Of a stretch of DNA of 64,000 nt, positions 35,146-46,656 are shown one piece after another; position 1 is the stretch's first letter; each line of letters starts with the position of its first letter. Location of the stretch: assembly GCF_030812415.1 (NCBI RefSeq), contig NZ_JAUSST010000001.1, positions 124,001-188,000 on the forward strand, given 5' to 3'. A model generated the notes under the pieces. It was given only the letters and a program-made list of their open reading frames with translations. It ran no database searches and was not told the DNA's origin. A program made the translations under genes and the position numbers. This DNA is from Paenibacillus harenae (GTDB lineage: Bacteria > Bacillota > Bacilli > Paenibacillales > Paenibacillaceae).

Positions 35146-36270
35146 TTATTTCTCCCCGACGTAAGCGGCAATTGCGCCGAATATCGAACGCACGCCATCC
35201 GACCAGTGTGGATCTTCCGCATATTTGCGGTTAATCCAAGTGAACGCATCGGCATCCGCCGGTCTGTCCTTGCTTAGATTGAAGATCGTTCTGGCTGCAA
35301 TCTCTGCCGAATCATGGATCGTCGTATTGTATTCCTTCCAGCTATGGAACACATTAAAAGGATTGTTTGCTATCTCGCCAGCCTGCTTTTTGGTACTTGG
35401 AACGAAAGCCTGCTCCTGCCCTGTAATGGCGAACAGCAGAATCGGGTGGATATCGAACGCATGAGCTGCATCGATAATGGCGTCGAAGTAAGGTTGTTCC
35501 GCAAGCACCGAAGATTTGGTCTCAAGATAGCTGATGAGCTTGTCCTCGTCGATAGATGTATAACGCAGTTCCATCGGCAATCCGCCTGCCGCAATCTCGA
35601 CCTTCTGTACCGGCTTCATTGCAATTGGTGGCTGCATCTGACCTGCCGCCGGCCTCGACAATGACCAAGCGTGCAAGACGGTCGCAACAACCAACATGGC
35701 GCAAAGCGACAAATACATCAGATTTCGGCGTTGGAACTTCGTCTTCAGCAGCTCGTATGCTGCATTTGGAAGCGTTACGACCTCCGCAGATCGGGTTGAC
35801 GCCGTGTCTTGCAGGAACTTTACCGGTTGCGAGGCAAGCTGCGCTCGAAGCAAAGACCATAAGCTGACTTGCCGCCCGCTCGTCTCTCCATCTGATTCGG
35901 CAAGCCTGTCCAGCAGACGGCCCATTACATCGGATTCGCATTGAATCTGCAGTTGACGTTCAATCCATGCATGGAAAGGTGCTGCGATAGCAGCTATACT
36001 CCGATCCAGGGACAAGCAAGCGCCGAAAATATCGTCAGCCCTTACGGGCCGCCCTTGCTCCATAACGGCGCTCCGAATTAATTCCGAAGTAATTTGTCGT
36101 TTAACCGACTCTTCGAAAGCAGGCAATTGCTTATGTATAATGCGAGTAACGGCATCGGCAACAATCTCCGCCCGTTGCTCCTGCGGCATTGAGGCATACT
36201 TATGTTGAACATAGCTGCGAATGTTTCTAACATCAGACGGAGAAAGAACCAGTGCTTCTTCGGCCGGCAT
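35146..36270 (-). CDS. Membrane-anchored protein with glucosaminidase-like outer domain
   Basis: 374 residues. Residues 1-180 are a helical cytoplasmic domain with no recognised family. One membrane span lies at about 183-203. Residues 245-374 resemble lysozyme-like glucosaminidase domains: FDIHPILLFAITGQEQAF (with a possible catalytic glutamate in GQEQ), NNPFNVFHSW and a repeated helix pattern near the end. An inside-out topology would place the hydrolase-like domain at the cell wall. Enzyme activity is not shown. ATG follows AAGGAG. Odd: such a large cytoplasmic part on a wall hydrolase. Confidence 0.65.
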   Translation of the reverse strand: MPAEEALVLSPSDVRNIRSYVQHKYASMPQEQRAEIVADAVTRIIHKQLPAFEESVKRQITSELIRSAVMEQGRPVRADDIFGACLSLDRSIAAIAAPFHAWIERQLQIQCESDVMGRLLDRLAESDGETSGRQVSLWSLLRAQLASQPVKFLQDTASTRSAEVVTLPNAAYELLKTKFQRRNLMYLSLCAMLVVATVLHAWSLSRPAAGQMQPPIAMKPVQKVEIAAGGLPMELRYTSIDEDKLISYLETKSSVLAEQPYFDAIIDAAHAFDIHPILLFAITGQEQAFVPSTKKQAGEIANNPFNVFHSWKEYNTTIHDSAEIAARTIFNLSKDRPADADAFTWINRKYAEDPHWSDGVRSIFGAIAAYVGEK

Positions 36271-36319
36271 CGTTAATCGCTCCTTCGCATCAACTATACC
36301 GATTTTACCACAACTTTCC

Positions 36320-36640
36320 TTACGATAGGGAGCTTAGTTTATGAATTTGCTCTTGAATATGAGGCAGCATAACGAAATTCGTGATTTGCTCCTTCTCGCC
36401 TACTGTGAATTGGTATTCGCAATCGCAGCCTTCATCCTGAGGCACGATCTGTGCAATCGCTCCGCTATGCGTGCAGATGACGAGCGCCGTAAAGTCGATC
36501 AGATCATCGGGAACGGGCGTATCGGCTTCAAGCTCAAAGCGAAGCGTGATGTCCATCCACTGATGATCACGTCGTTCGATGGATGGCTTAATCGCCCGAA
36601 AGCGAAGCTCCGTCACTCGGTCAAGTCCATATTTAATCAC
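36320..36640 (-). CDS. Hypothetical protein, 106 aa
   Basis: A soluble acidic protein with two histidines and a cysteine pair (EGCDCEY) near residue 78, and beta-strand patterns such as WMDITLRFELEADTPVP and ALVICTHSGAIAQIV. No family recognised. GTG at 36640 is preceded by GGAGG at seven bases; the TTG 24 bases upstream lacks a site. It lies between gltD (downstream) and the glucosaminidase-like gene. Confidence 0.55.
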   Translation of the reverse strand: MIKYGLDRVTELRFRAIKPSIERRDHQWMDITLRFELEADTPVPDDLIDFTALVICTHSGAIAQIVPQDEGCDCEYQFTVGEKEQITNFVMLPHIQEQIHKLSSLS

Positions 36641-36694
36641 ATCAATTCCTCCGCATTCTAACAAATTAATCGTGCCCTAGGATTCCTATTACGA

Positions 36695-36716
36695 GAAAAA
36701 AGCGCCCGAAGGCGCT
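36695..36716 (-). terminator. Intrinsic terminator just upstream of gltD stop region, serving the 106-aa side
   Basis: AGCGCC-TTCG-GGCGCT followed by six T on the minus strand, placed 34 bases beyond the gltD stop codon. It therefore ends gltD transcripts. Confidence 0.85.
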
Positions 36717-36749
36717 CATCTCTATTCCTTATATCGTCGGCATCTTTAC

Positions 36750-38237
36750 TTAAGGAAGCATCGACGATCCCATCAAATATTTGTCAACCTCTCGAGCCGC
36801 TTCGCGACCCTCGTTGATTGCCCATACGACCAAGCTTTGGCCACGGCGCATATCGCCGGCAGCGAACACTTTGTCCACGTTTGTTTTGTATTTTCCGTAA
36901 GCGGCTTTAACGTTCGTACGACGGTCTTGCTCAAGGCCGAGCTGCTCGATTACCGGTTTCTCAGGGCCTTCGAAGCCGACAGCGATGAATACGAGATCGG
37001 CAGGCCATACTTTCTCCGTGCCTGGAATCTCGCTATAAATCTTGCGGCCCGTCTCGTCGACCGTACGCTCGATTTGAACGGTGTGAAGCTCTTTCAAGTT
37101 GCCATTCTCGTCGCCGACGAATTTCTTCGTCAGTACGGAGAATGCGCGCGGATCTTCGCCGTACAACGCTTTCGCTTCCTCTTGAGCGTAATCAAGCGTG
37201 TAGACGTTCGGGAACTGCGGCCAAGGGTTGTTGATCGTATCGCGCTCAAGCGGTGCTTTCGCATGCGTACCGAATTGCGTTACCGACTTGCAGCCGTGAC
37301 GAAGCGCAGTTGCCACGCAGTCCGTACCTGTATCGCCGCCGCCGATAACGATAACATCCTTGTCTTTCGCCGAAATATAGTTGCCGTCTTCCAGATTCGA
37401 ATCGAGGTAGCTCTTGATCGTGCCGTTCAAGTAGTCCATGGCCATATGAACGCCGTTCAGGTCGCGTCCTTCGATCTCTACATCGCGAGCGCGAGTCGAA
37501 CCGCCGCATAATACGACGGCGTCGAAGTTCTCGACAAGCTCGTTCGCCGTAATATCTTTGCCGATCTCCGTGTTCGTTACGAACTCAACGCCTTCCGCTT
37601 CCATCAAGTCGACGCGGCGTTGAACGATATGCTTCTCAAGCTTCATGGTAGGGATACCGTACGTGAGCAATCCGCCGATGCGGTCTGCTCGCTCGTATAC
37701 CGTTACCGTATGACCGGCTTTGTTCAATTGGGCGGCAGTCGCCATTCCGGCAGGGCCGGAACCGACAACGGCTACCCGTTTACCCGTACGAACCTTCGGA
37801 GGCTGCGGTACGACCCAGCCTTCCTCGAAGCCGCGGTCGATAATAGCTTGTTCGATCGTCTTAATCGTTACAGGGTCGCCAATTAAGCCGACTGTACAGG
37901 AACCCTCGCAAGGCGCAGGACATACGCGGCCTGTAAACTCGGGGAAATTGTTCGTTTTGTGCAGGCGGTCAAGCGCTTCGCGCCATAGACCACGGTAAAT
38001 GAGATTATTCCACTCCGGAATGAGGTTGTTAACCGGGCAGCCCGACACGGAGCCAGCCAGTTCCATTCCCGTATGACAATAAGGCGTGCCGCAATCCATG
38101 CAACGCGCGCCTTGCGTCTTCAGTTGCTCATCCGAGAAATGCTTATGAAATTCCTGCCAATCCTTAATGCGCTCCAGCGGGTCGCGATCGGCCGGCAATT
38201 CGCGTTGATATTCCATAAAACCAGTAGGTGTAGACAT
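36750..38237 (-). CDS. gltD: Glutamate synthase small subunit
   Basis: 495 residues. An N-terminal iron-sulphur domain has the cysteine motif C46-x2-C49-x4-C54 (CMDCGTPYC), then [12 protein letters not shown] and [12 protein letters not shown] site [12 protein letters not shown] and NADPH site [19 protein letters not shown] follow. With the large subunit GltA/GltB it converts glutamine and 2-oxoglutarate to glutamate, but no large-subunit gene is in this window. ATG 38237 after GGAGG; the frame is open for 47 codons upstream. Monocistronic, from a sigma-A promoter to the terminator at 36695-36716. Confidence 0.93.
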   Translation of the reverse strand: MSTPTGFMEYQRELPADRDPLERIKDWQEFHKHFSDEQLKTQGARCMDCGTPYCHTGMELAGSVSGCPVNNLIPEWNNLIYRGLWREALDRLHKTNNFPEFTGRVCPAPCEGSCTVGLIGDPVTIKTIEQAIIDRGFEEGWVVPQPPKVRTGKRVAVVGSGPAGMATAAQLNKAGHTVTVYERADRIGGLLTYGIPTMKLEKHIVQRRVDLMEAEGVEFVTNTEIGKDITANELVENFDAVVLCGGSTRARDVEIEGRDLNGVHMAMDYLNGTIKSYLDSNLEDGNYISAKDKDVIVIGGGDTGTDCVATALRHGCKSVTQFGTHAKAPLERDTINNPWPQFPNVYTLDYAQEEAKALYGEDPRAFSVLTKKFVGDENGNLKELHTVQIERTVDETGRKIYSEIPGTEKVWPADLVFIAVGFEGPEKPVIEQLGLEQDRRTNVKAAYGKYKTNVDKVFAAGDMRRGQSLVVWAINEGREAAREVDKYLMGSSMLP

Positions 38238-38291
38238 GATCGCATTTCCTCCATCCAAATTTCCGTTTACCATACTAACAATCTCTTTAAA

Positions 38292-38320
38292 ACTATATCG
38301 GGAATCCATCAAATATTCAA
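38292..38320 (-). promoter_or_regulatory. Sigma-A promoter of gltD
   Basis: On the minus strand TTGAAT (38315-38320) and TATAGT (38292-38297), 17 bases apart. The start point would lie near 38285, about 48 bases before the gltD ATG. No GltC-type site was identified. Confidence 0.65.
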
Positions 38321-38464
38321 CCACAAACTTTGCAAAGTGCCTATATACTATTGTAAAACATCCTAGCATTCCTGTCACAAGGAGGTTAATGGATTATACG
38401 CACAATCATTTGCACTATCTTACATAACGTTCGTCAAAAGTATACAGAATCTCGCTTATAATGG

Positions 38465-38953
38465 CTACATCTTGCGTAAATAGGTACAAAATGTGAAGTT
38501 ATACGTGTTATGCTCATCTCTCAGCTTATGTTCGCCTCTGATCAAATCCCACTCCGTTTCATCGACAGCCGGGAAATAGGCGTCCGCCCCCTCGATCTCG
38601 GCCTCTACATCGGTAAGCAGCAGCTTGTCCGCAAAGGGGAGGAATTGCTCGTAAATATCGGCGCCGCCCATAATCATCAGTTCATCGTTTCGATACCGCT
38701 CCAAAGCTTGCTCAATGGAATGAACAATCTCGCAGCCTTCCTGCTCGTAACCGATTTGGCGCGTTAAAATAACGTTTTTGCGGTTCTTAAGCGGCTTGCC
38801 GATCGAGTCGAACGTCTTTCTTCCCATTAATACCGTCTTGCCCGTCGTGTTGGCCGTAAAATAGGCCATCTCCGCCTTCAGGCGCCATGGCATGCGGTTC
38901 TCAATGCCGATCGCACGGTTGCGATCCATGGCCGCAATTAAAGTAATAGACAT
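38465..38953 (-). CDS. dfrA: Dihydrofolate reductase
   Basis: 162 residues with the family landmarks MSITLIAAMDRNRAIG, MPWRLKAEM, GRKTFDSIGKPLKNRKNVILT and MIMGGADIYEQFLP. Reduces dihydrofolate to tetrahydrofolate with NADPH, regenerating the cofactor used by thymidylate synthase, whose gene lies 54 bases upstream on the same strand. ATG follows GAGAGGGG. Nothing suggests a resistance allele; it looks like the housekeeping enzyme. Confidence 0.93.
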   Translation of the reverse strand: MSITLIAAMDRNRAIGIENRMPWRLKAEMAYFTANTTGKTVLMGRKTFDSIGKPLKNRKNVILTRQIGYEQEGCEIVHSIEQALERYRNDELMIMGGADIYEQFLPFADKLLLTDVEAEIEGADAYFPAVDETEWDLIRGEHKLRDEHNTYNFTFCTYLRKM

Positions 38954-39007
38954 CGCGCAGCCGCCCCTCTCTCTCGTGAAATACGCTATTGCCGCTCTAA
39001 TCGACGA

Positions 39008-39964
39008 TTAGACGGCTACAGGAGCCTTGATCGGCGCATGCGGATTGTAGCCTTCGATCTTCAAATCGGCCACTTCGAAATCAAAAATCGATTTCTTGTC
39101 CGGATTCAAGCTAAGCCGCGGCAGATCGAATGGTTCGCGGCTTAGCTGCAGCTCGATCTGCTCGATATGATTGCTGTAAATATGGGCATCGCCAAGCGTA
39201 TGAATGAACTCGCCGACCTCAAGGCCGCATTCATGGGCAATCATATGCGTCAGCAAGGCATAGCTGGCGATATTGAACGGAATGCCCAGGAAAATATCCG
39301 CGCTGCGTTGATACAGCTGGCAAGACAGCTTGCCTTCAGCCACATAGAATTGGAACATCGTATGGCAAGGCGGCAGCGCCATACTCGGAATGTCCTCCGG
39401 ATTCCACGCCGATACGATCAACCTTCTGGAATCGGGATTGCGCTTGATCGTGTCGATAACATCCTTCAATTGGTCGATCGTCTCTCCTTGCGTCGTCTTC
39501 CATTGGCGCCATTGCTTGCCATATACGTCGCCGAGCTCGCCGAACGCAGCAGCGAATGCATCGTCTTCAAGAACGTTACGCTTGAAAACCTCCATCTGCT
39601 CTTCGTATAACGCATTGAACGCTTCATCCGTCTGCGAGCGCAAACCGAAGTTCTTCATATCAGGACCTGTATAAGCGCTGCTCTCTATCCATCTCTTGAA
39701 CGCCCATTCGTTCCAAATATTATTGTTGTTCTGCAGCAAATAACGGATGTTCGTATCGCCCTTTATAAACCATAAAAGCTCGCTCGCGATTAATCGGAAC
39801 GGAACTCGTTTCGTCGTCATTAACGGAAAGCCTTCACGCAAGTCGAAACGCATCTGGTAGCCGAAGGTTGAAATCGTGCCTGTTCCCGTACGGTCTTCCT
39901 TCTTCGTACCGCTGGCCAGCACATCCCTAAGCAGCTTCAGATAGGCTTGCTCGTTGTTGCTCAT
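39008..39964 (-). CDS. thyA: Thymidylate synthase (ThyA type)
   Basis: 318 residues. Active-site cysteine in [12 protein letters not shown], folate/dUMP motifs [12 protein letters not shown] and [18 protein letters not shown], and the C-terminal [13 protein letters not shown] tail are present. It makes dTMP from dUMP using methylenetetrahydrofolate. ATG 39964 follows GGGGGG; the frame is open upstream by 67 codons without a site. It forms an operon with dfrA downstream, the common arrangement in Bacillota. Confidence 0.95.
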   Translation of the reverse strand: MSNNEQAYLKLLRDVLASGTKKEDRTGTGTISTFGYQMRFDLREGFPLMTTKRVPFRLIASELLWFIKGDTNIRYLLQNNNNIWNEWAFKRWIESSAYTGPDMKNFGLRSQTDEAFNALYEEQMEVFKRNVLEDDAFAAAFGELGDVYGKQWRQWKTTQGETIDQLKDVIDTIKRNPDSRRLIVSAWNPEDIPSMALPPCHTMFQFYVAEGKLSCQLYQRSADIFLGIPFNIASYALLTHMIAHECGLEVGEFIHTLGDAHIYSNHIEQIELQLSREPFDLPRLSLNPDKKSIFDFEVADLKIEGYNPHAPIKAPVAV

Positions 39965-40025
39965 CCCGATTCGCCCCCCTCTATTGAACCCAACAGAAAT
40001 AAACAAAATAACATATATTATAACA

Positions 40026-40511
40026 TTAATTGCGATCCCTGTCCTGCTTTCGTTTGCGACGCAGTTGGTGACGTTCCGGGGCGGAAGCATGCAGACTGCG
40101 CTCCTCCTCCAACTCCGGAACGACGGCAGGAACGGGCGAGGGCTTGCCGTCCGCCCCAAGCGCAACGAAGTTGAAGAATGCGGTCACCGTCTTCCGGCGC
40201 TCGCCGGTGTACAAATTTTCCGATTCGACCGTTACGTATATTTCCATGGAGCTGCGATGCGTCCACGTAACGAAAGCTTCAACCTCGATAACCTCTCCCA
40301 CCCGAATCGGCGCCAAGAAGTCGAGACTGTCGGTCGAGGCGGTCACTACCTGCTTTCGGGCATGTCGCATCGCCGAGATGGCCGCCACCTTATCCATATA
40401 CTCCATGAGCTTGCCGCCGAACATCGTCTCATGATGGTTCGTGTCAAGCGGAAAAATAAGCTGCGTCATGATCGTTCGGGATTCACTTGCTTTCCTCGTA
40501 GCTGGTTCCAT
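40026..40511 (-). CDS. Acyl-CoA thioesterase, hotdog fold (YkhA-like)
   Basis: About 161 residues. Hotdog core with [20 protein letters not shown], the catalytic region of this family, followed by [15 protein letters not shown] and a basic, glutamine-rich tail. Cleaves acyl-CoA thioesters in the cytoplasm. Start is uncertain: ATG 40511 or the ATG 12 bases earlier, both after GAAGGG. Downstream of thyA on the same strand but divergent in function; upstream of it lies a hairpin and the pdh operon end. Confidence 0.8.
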   Translation of the reverse strand: MEPATRKASESRTIMTQLIFPLDTNHHETMFGGKLMEYMDKVAAISAMRHARKQVVTASTDSLDFLAPIRVGEVIEVEAFVTWTHRSSMEIYVTVESENLYTGERRKTVTAFFNFVALGADGKPSPVPAVVPELEEERSLHASAPERHQLRRKRKQDRDRN

Positions 40512-40559
40512 TGCCGATCCCATCCCTTCTAGCGTTCGTATCGGGCCTTTAAAGCGCAA

Positions 40560-40596
40560 AGAGGCCCCGACGGCAGGAGCTTGCCGCGTGACCTCT
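40560..40596 (-). terminator. Probable terminator of the pdh operon
   Basis: AGAGG / CCTCT outer and CGGCA / TGCCG inner stems with an asymmetric interior loop. On the minus strand it lies 30 bases beyond the pdhD stop codon and is followed by TTTGCG only. Confidence 0.5.
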
Positions 40597-40626
40597 ATTA
40601 TTGCGAATGAGCATCGTCAAAATTGC

Positions 40627-42045
40627 TTATTTTTTAATGAACGTATGGATCGGATGACCAAGCGCCACTTCGGCAGCGTCAAGGACGATCTCGCCAAGCG
40701 TTGGATGCGCGTGAATCGTAAGCGCGATGTCTTCAAGAGTAGCGCCCATCTCGATAGCCAGAGCAAGCTCGGCAATCATGTTGGAAGCTTCGAGACCGAT
40801 TATTTGTGCGCCAAGCACAAGGCCGGAGTCCGCATCGGATACGAGCTTCACGAAACCCTCGGTAGCGTTTAGCGATATAGCGCGGCCGTTGATAGCAAAC
40901 GGGAATTTGCCCATTTTAACGTTATGGCCTTTGTCCTTTGCTTCTTTCTCGCTTAGGCCAACGCTTGCGCATTCCGGATCGGAGAAGCATACGGCAGGTA
41001 CGCATTTATAATCGATGACGCTAGGCAGACCTGAGATTGCCTCGGCTGCTACGCGACCTTCGTACATCGCTTTGTGAGCAAGCGCAGGGCCAGCGATAAT
41101 ATCGCCGATTGCATAGATGTGCGGGATGCTCGTACGGCATTGTTCGTCAACCTCGACAAGACCGCGGTCGGACATCTTCAGGTTGATCAGGTCAAGGCCA
41201 AGCTCGCCATCCGTATTCGGACGACGGCCAACCGTTACGAGCAAGTAATCAGCCGTTACTTTCTCTTCTTTGTCGCCTACTGTGTAAGTGACCGTAACGT
41301 CTTTGTCGGTTTGTTCGGCGCTCTTCGCTTGAGCGCCGGTAACGATGTCAACATTCGTGCTTTTCAGTTTCTTCGCAACGATCGAAGACATATCTTTGTC
41401 GAAGCCCGGAAGGATCGAGTCGGAGCCTTCGATAACCGTTACTTTCGTGCCGAACTTGGAGTACATTTGTCCAAGCTCGATACCGATGTAGCCGCCGCCG
41501 ATAACGACGAGGCTCTTCGGAATTTCAGGCAGAGACAATGCGCCCGTCGACGACACGATGCGGCCGCTGAACGGGAATGCTTTCAGTTCGATTGGACGCG
41601 AACCTGTAGCGATGACACAGTTCTTGAAACGGTAGCGCGGCGCTTCCTGATCGTTGAATACGCGAGCTTCGTTTTCGTTAATGAACATCACTTCGCCTTG
41701 GAAGTATTGAACTTTGTTCGCTTTCAAGAGCGATGCTACGCCGCCGGTCAATTTTTTGACGACGCCGTTTTTGAATTCTTGCACTTTGCTGAAGTTAACC
41801 TTTGCCTCGCCCGCTTCGATACCGAATGCGGAAGCGTGGCTGATCGACTCATATTGATGCGCCGCGGAAATAAGCGCCTTCGACGGAATGCAGCCTACAT
41901 TCAAGCATACGCCGCCTACATATTCTTTATCCACGATTAAGACGTTTTGGCCAAGCTGAGCGGCACGAATTGCCGCTACGTAACCGCCGGGGCCCGCGCC
42001 GATGACTAGAGTGTCAATATCTAGGGAAGCATCTCCAACTACCAT
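40627..42045 (-). CDS. pdhD: Dihydrolipoyl dehydrogenase (E3)
   Basis: 472 residues. FAD site VIGAGPGGYVAA (14-25), redox-active cysteines C47 and C52 in GGVCLNVGC, NAD site VVIGGGYIGIELG and the C-terminal active-site HAHPTLGE. Reoxidises the lipoyl groups of the pyruvate dehydrogenase complex with NAD. Last gene of the operon pdhA-pdhB-pdhC-pdhD, three bases after the E2 stop. ATG follows GGAGG. Confidence 0.95.
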   Translation of the reverse strand: MVVGDASLDIDTLVIGAGPGGYVAAIRAAQLGQNVLIVDKEYVGGVCLNVGCIPSKALISAAHQYESISHASAFGIEAGEAKVNFSKVQEFKNGVVKKLTGGVASLLKANKVQYFQGEVMFINENEARVFNDQEAPRYRFKNCVIATGSRPIELKAFPFSGRIVSSTGALSLPEIPKSLVVIGGGYIGIELGQMYSKFGTKVTVIEGSDSILPGFDKDMSSIVAKKLKSTNVDIVTGAQAKSAEQTDKDVTVTYTVGDKEEKVTADYLLVTVGRRPNTDGELGLDLINLKMSDRGLVEVDEQCRTSIPHIYAIGDIIAGPALAHKAMYEGRVAAEAISGLPSVIDYKCVPAVCFSDPECASVGLSEKEAKDKGHNVKMGKFPFAINGRAISLNATEGFVKLVSDADSGLVLGAQIIGLEASNMIAELALAIEMGATLEDIALTIHAHPTLGEIVLDAAEVALGHPIHTFIKK

Positions 42046-42048
42046 GTC

Positions 42049-43371
42049 TTATACCTCCATAATGAACAGTTCGGGTTGACCCAGAAGCTGTTTGATGTAG
42101 TTCATAAAGTTTTGTGCCGTTGCGCCGTCGATGAGACGGTGGTCGAAGCTGAGCGACAATGCCATGACTGGAGCCGCTACGATCTCGCCGTTACGTACGA
42201 CCGGCTTCTCAGTGATACGGCCTGTGCCAAGAATCGCGACTTCAGGGAAGTTGATGACCGGCGTGAAGAACATGCCGCCCGCCGAACCGATATTGGAGAT
42301 CGAGATGGTGCTGCCTCTAAGCTCGTTTGCGCTAAGCTTGCCGTCGCGGCCGCGAACAGCCAGGTCACGAATAGCGTCGGCTACCATGAAAATATTTTTG
42401 CGGTCCGCGTCTTCGATAACGGGAACGATCAAGCCGTTGTCCGTATCCGTTGCGATACCGATGTTGTAATATTTGCGCAGAACGATTTCTTGATTAGCTT
42501 CGTCAAGCGTAGCGTTCATGATCGGGAACTGGCGGCATGCTGCCACGAGCGCCTTCACGATGAACGGCAAGTACGTAAGCTTCGAGCCTTTTTTCTCTGC
42601 GTAAGGCTTATATTTTGCACGGAGTGCAACAAGCTCGGTAACGTCTACTTCATCCATGATCGTTACATGAGGAGCCGTGTATACCGATTTCACCATGGCG
42701 TTCGCAATAGCTTTGCGGATGCCTTTGAACGGTACGCGTTCTTCTGGACGGTAAGCCGTGCCAGCTGCCGTAGGAGCTGCTTTCGCTTCGCTCTTAGGTG
42801 CTGCTGCGCTTGCTTGTTCTGCAGGTGCCGCCGCGTCCGTTGCTGCTGCAGGAGCTGCCGCTGCGCCTCCGAATCCAGTAACGTCTTCGCGTGTAATGCG
42901 TCCGTTCTTGCCAGTGCCGCTAACTTGCGTCAGGTCCACGCCTTGCTCGCGAGCGAACTTGCGCACGCTTGGCGTTGCAAGCACAAGACCGCCAGTCGCT
43001 TTCGGTGCTGCTACAGATGGAGCAGCTGCCGGTGCCGCTTGTACTGCTGGGGCTGGTGCTGGCGCAGCTGCCGGTGCCGCTTCTGCCTTAGGCGCTTCCG
43101 CTGCAGGAGCTGCTTGCTCAGGCAAGTCGCCTTCTGCGTCGATAATAGCAACAACCTCGCCAACATGGCATACTTGGCCGTCCTTCATTAGAACTTCCGT
43201 TACTTTGCCGTTAACCGGACAAGGGACTTCAACGATCGCCTTGTCGTTCTGGACTTCCATAATAATATCTTCATCAGTTACCGTGTCGCCGACTTTGATA
43301 TGCACTTTAATGATTTCGCCTTCGTGCAATCCTTCGCCGAGCTCTGGGAAACGATATTCAAATTTTGCCAC
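42049..43371 (-). CDS. pdhC: Pyruvate dehydrogenase E2, dihydrolipoyl acetyltransferase
   Basis: About 440 residues. One lipoyl domain (1-80) with the lipoylated K44 in [11 protein letters not shown], an alanine/proline-rich linker, the E1/E3-binding domain around [17 protein letters not shown] and the acetyltransferase core ending in [20 protein letters not shown] with the catalytic histidine. Moves acetyl groups to CoA. GTG 43371 is used, nine bases after GAGGAGG; an ATG nine bases earlier is possible. Third of four genes in the operon. Confidence 0.93.
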   Translation of the reverse strand: MAKFEYRFPELGEGLHEGEIIKVHIKVGDTVTDEDIIMEVQNDKAIVEVPCPVNGKVTEVLMKDGQVCHVGEVVAIIDAEGDLPEQAAPAAEAPKAEAAPAAAPAPAPAVQAAPAAAPSVAAPKATGGLVLATPSVRKFAREQGVDLTQVSGTGKNGRITREDVTGFGGAAAAPAAATDAAAPAEQASAAAPKSEAKAAPTAAGTAYRPEERVPFKGIRKAIANAMVKSVYTAPHVTIMDEVDVTELVALRAKYKPYAEKKGSKLTYLPFIVKALVAACRQFPIMNATLDEANQEIVLRKYYNIGIATDTDNGLIVPVIEDADRKNIFMVADAIRDLAVRGRDGKLSANELRGSTISISNIGSAGGMFFTPVINFPEVAILGTGRITEKPVVRNGEIVAAPVMALSLSFDHRLIDGATAQNFMNYIKQLLGQPELFIMEV

Positions 43372-43442
43372 CGATCGCATCCTCCTCAAAGTCAAACTTG
43401 CTTCGCTTACTATTCCGAGTTCATCCTAGAGGGATGATTGTA

Positions 43443-44420
43443 TTAAAAGTTCAGCACTTTCTGAACGGCCGCTACGACGCGTCCCGTTGTAGGAAGCCAA
43501 GCGTCTTCTACTTGCGCGAACGGATATACCGTATCCGGTCCGGCAACCCGAAGCACTGGCGCTTCCAGGTGCAAAATCGCTTTTTCGTTGATTTGCGCAA
43601 TAATCTCCGCCGCAGCGCCGGAAGTCTTCTGCGCTTCTTGCACGACGATTGCACGGTTCGTCTTCTGTATCGATGCAACGATCGTATCGATATCAAGCGG
43701 AAGCAGCGTGCGAAGGTCGATAACTTCTGCCTTTACGCCAGACTTCTCAAGCTCTTCAGCTGCCTTAGCAGCGGTATGAACCATCATGCCGTAAGCAATG
43801 ATCGTTACGTCGCTGCCTTCGCGGACAACATTCGCTTTGCCGATCTCGATTGTATATTCGCCCTCAGGAACCTCTTGTTTGAATGCACGGTATAAATTCA
43901 AGTGCTCCATGAAGAATACCGGATCGTTGTCGCGGATCGCGGAAATCATAAGTCCCTTCGCATCATAGGGGTTCGAAGGAATAATAACTTTGATGCCTGG
44001 CGTTTGAATGGCGAGCCCTTCAAGGGAATCGGTATGCAGCTCAGCCGCTTTAACGCCGCCGCCGAATGGCGTACGGAACACGATCGGCGAGTTGTAACGG
44101 CCGCCTGAACGGTAACGCATACGAGCCGCTTGGATGAACATTTGATCAAGCGCTTCAAAGATGAAGCCAACGAATTGAATCTCGGCAATCGGACGGAAGC
44201 CCTGCAGACCCATCCCTACTGCCATACCTGCGATTGCGGATTCCGCGAGCGGCGTATCGAATACGCGATCTTCTCCGAATTCTCCCTGCAATCCTTCCGT
44301 TACGCGGAATACACCGCCGACATTACCAACGTCCTCGCCAAAGATGACAACGTTCGAATCACGTTTAAGTTCTGTGCGCATCGCGTCGCGAATCGCTTCC
44401 AACATATTCATTTGAGCCAT
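43443..44420 (-). CDS. pdhB: Pyruvate dehydrogenase E1 beta subunit
   Basis: 325 residues, the full family length. Typical elements are [55 protein letters not shown] and the C-terminal [19 protein letters not shown]. With E1 alpha it decarboxylates pyruvate using thiamine diphosphate. It follows pdhA by 20 bases and precedes pdhC by 71 bases. ATG after GAGGAGG. Confidence 0.95.
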   Translation of the reverse strand: MAQMNMLEAIRDAMRTELKRDSNVVIFGEDVGNVGGVFRVTEGLQGEFGEDRVFDTPLAESAIAGMAVGMGLQGFRPIAEIQFVGFIFEALDQMFIQAARMRYRSGGRYNSPIVFRTPFGGGVKAAELHTDSLEGLAIQTPGIKVIIPSNPYDAKGLMISAIRDNDPVFFMEHLNLYRAFKQEVPEGEYTIEIGKANVVREGSDVTIIAYGMMVHTAAKAAEELEKSGVKAEVIDLRTLLPLDIDTIVASIQKTNRAIVVQEAQKTSGAAAEIIAQINEKAILHLEAPVLRVAGPDTVYPFAQVEDAWLPTTGRVVAAVQKVLNF

Positions 44421-44440
44421 GGTCGTCTGATCCTCCTCTT

Positions 44441-45517
<1,077 letters not shown>

Positions 45518-45565
45518 TCACCTCAATTGAAATATTTGAAAATCGTTTACCTCTGTTATAGAATT

Positions 45566-45595
45566 ATTATAAACCTGTTTAACGAAAATGGTCAA
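45566..45595 (-). promoter_or_regulatory. Sigma-A promoter of the pdh operon
   Basis: On the minus strand TTGACC (45590-45595) and TATAAT (45566-45571) are 18 bases apart; the start point lies about 50 bases before pdhA. The rest of the gap up to 45855 holds an A/T-rich imperfect repeat near 45600-45625 and no gene. Confidence 0.8.
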
Positions 45596-45855
45596 AGCAA
45601 AAAACAAAAAAACCGTTGTTTTTTCGCTAATTATCATCATTCTGTTAAGGAATTGTATATGCTACAGATTATTAATTTGACTGTAACAGAATAATACAAC
45701 AGAACGGGAATAGACGATTCACCTATGTTTACCTTACTATTGTTTACCCACAACGGCTGCATTCCATTCAAACGGCCAACGACGGTTGCCGCCCGTACAG
45801 GACGGATCGCCCAACAATAGATTGCTAGACGAACCCTAAGGAGGCCATTAGTACG

Positions 45856-46593
45856 ATGACTGATGAACGTTATTTGAAGAGAACGATTGTGAAAGAAACG
45901 GTAGCAAGCAGGTATTTGCCCGAGCAAGGGCGCAATCTGCGCATCTTCCTCCCCCCCGGTTACAACGAGCTGCTTAGCTACCCCGTCGTCTATTGCCAGG
46001 ACGGCGAAGATTTTTTCAACTTCGGGCGCATTGCGACAACGTCTACCCAGCTCATCCTCGACGAAGGTCTTGAGCCGTTCATTATTGTAGGCGTCGATGT
46101 AGACAAGAAGCAGCGCACCGCGGAGTACTCGCCGGACGGCGAACGCTTTTCAGCTTATACGGCTTTCTTCGCGGAAGAGCTAGTTCCATTCATCGAAGAG
46201 AGGTTCGCCGCAAGACGGGATCCGGCATCCCGCATCCTGGCTGGAGATTCGCTTGGAGGAACGGTGTCGCTCCATCTTGCGCTTAACTACCCTCACCTGT
46301 TCACCAAAGTTATCTCGTTATCCGGTGCATTTTACGCTTATTCCCAAAGCTTAATCGCCAATGAGACCGATCTTAGCTGGTTGTCCATCTATATGATCGT
46401 CGGCTTGCAGGAGACCGCCTATGAGACGGATCGCGGCGTATATGATTTTGTTGCGCTGAACCGCAATGCGAAAGCGCTGCTGGAATCGAAACAAGCAACC
46501 TTTTCTTACGAAGAGAAAGACGGCAAGCATCAATGGGGCTTTTGGCAGAAGGAAGTCGGTCAGGCGCTCTGTTATTTTATCGAGGTAGAATAA
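45856..46593 (+). CDS. Esterase of the enterochelin esterase-like (alpha/beta hydrolase) family
   Basis: 245 residues. The nucleophile is in GDSLGG (near 136), the likely catalytic histidine in DGKHQWGFW near the end, and NLRIFLPPGYNELLSYPVVY at the start is the classic strand/loop of esterase D-like enzymes. No signal peptide, so cytoplasmic. Substrate could be a siderophore ester or another acyl ester; no iron genes adjoin. ATG after AAGGAGG. Confidence 0.82.
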   Translation: MTDERYLKRTIVKETVASRYLPEQGRNLRIFLPPGYNELLSYPVVYCQDGEDFFNFGRIATTSTQLILDEGLEPFIIVGVDVDKKQRTAEYSPDGERFSAYTAFFAEELVPFIEERFAARRDPASRILAGDSLGGTVSLHLALNYPHLFTKVISLSGAFYAYSQSLIANETDLSWLSIYMIVGLQETAYETDRGVYDFVALNRNAKALLESKQATFSYEEKDGKHQWGFWQKEVGQALCYFIEVE

Positions 46594-46609
46594 GCTCGCA
46601 AACATAGGA

Positions 46610-46643
46610 AAATGCTCGCTGTCATTTACGACAGCGAGCATTT
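46610..46643. terminator. Bidirectional terminator between esterase and phosphatase genes
   Basis: Perfect 14-base arms AAATGCTCGCTGTC and complement with a six-base loop, flanked by A and T on both sides. It serves two convergent genes. Confidence 0.8.
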
Positions 46644-46656
46644 ATTCGAGTTTCAT

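Noticed and set aside
38380..38425. 12-codon ORF with AAGGAGG three bases upstream near the gltD promoter
   Set aside because: Spacing is too short and there is no promoter; chance is likely.
41074..41940. 288-codon ORF opposite pdhD
   Set aside because: Antisense shadow of the well-supported pdhD gene; no ribosome site or domain.
42076..43191. 371-codon plus-strand ORF opposite pdhC
   Set aside because: It is the antisense of the alanine/proline-rich linker region, whose codon bias keeps the opposite frame open. The product is a cysteine/arginine-rich low-complexity chain, with no ribosome site.
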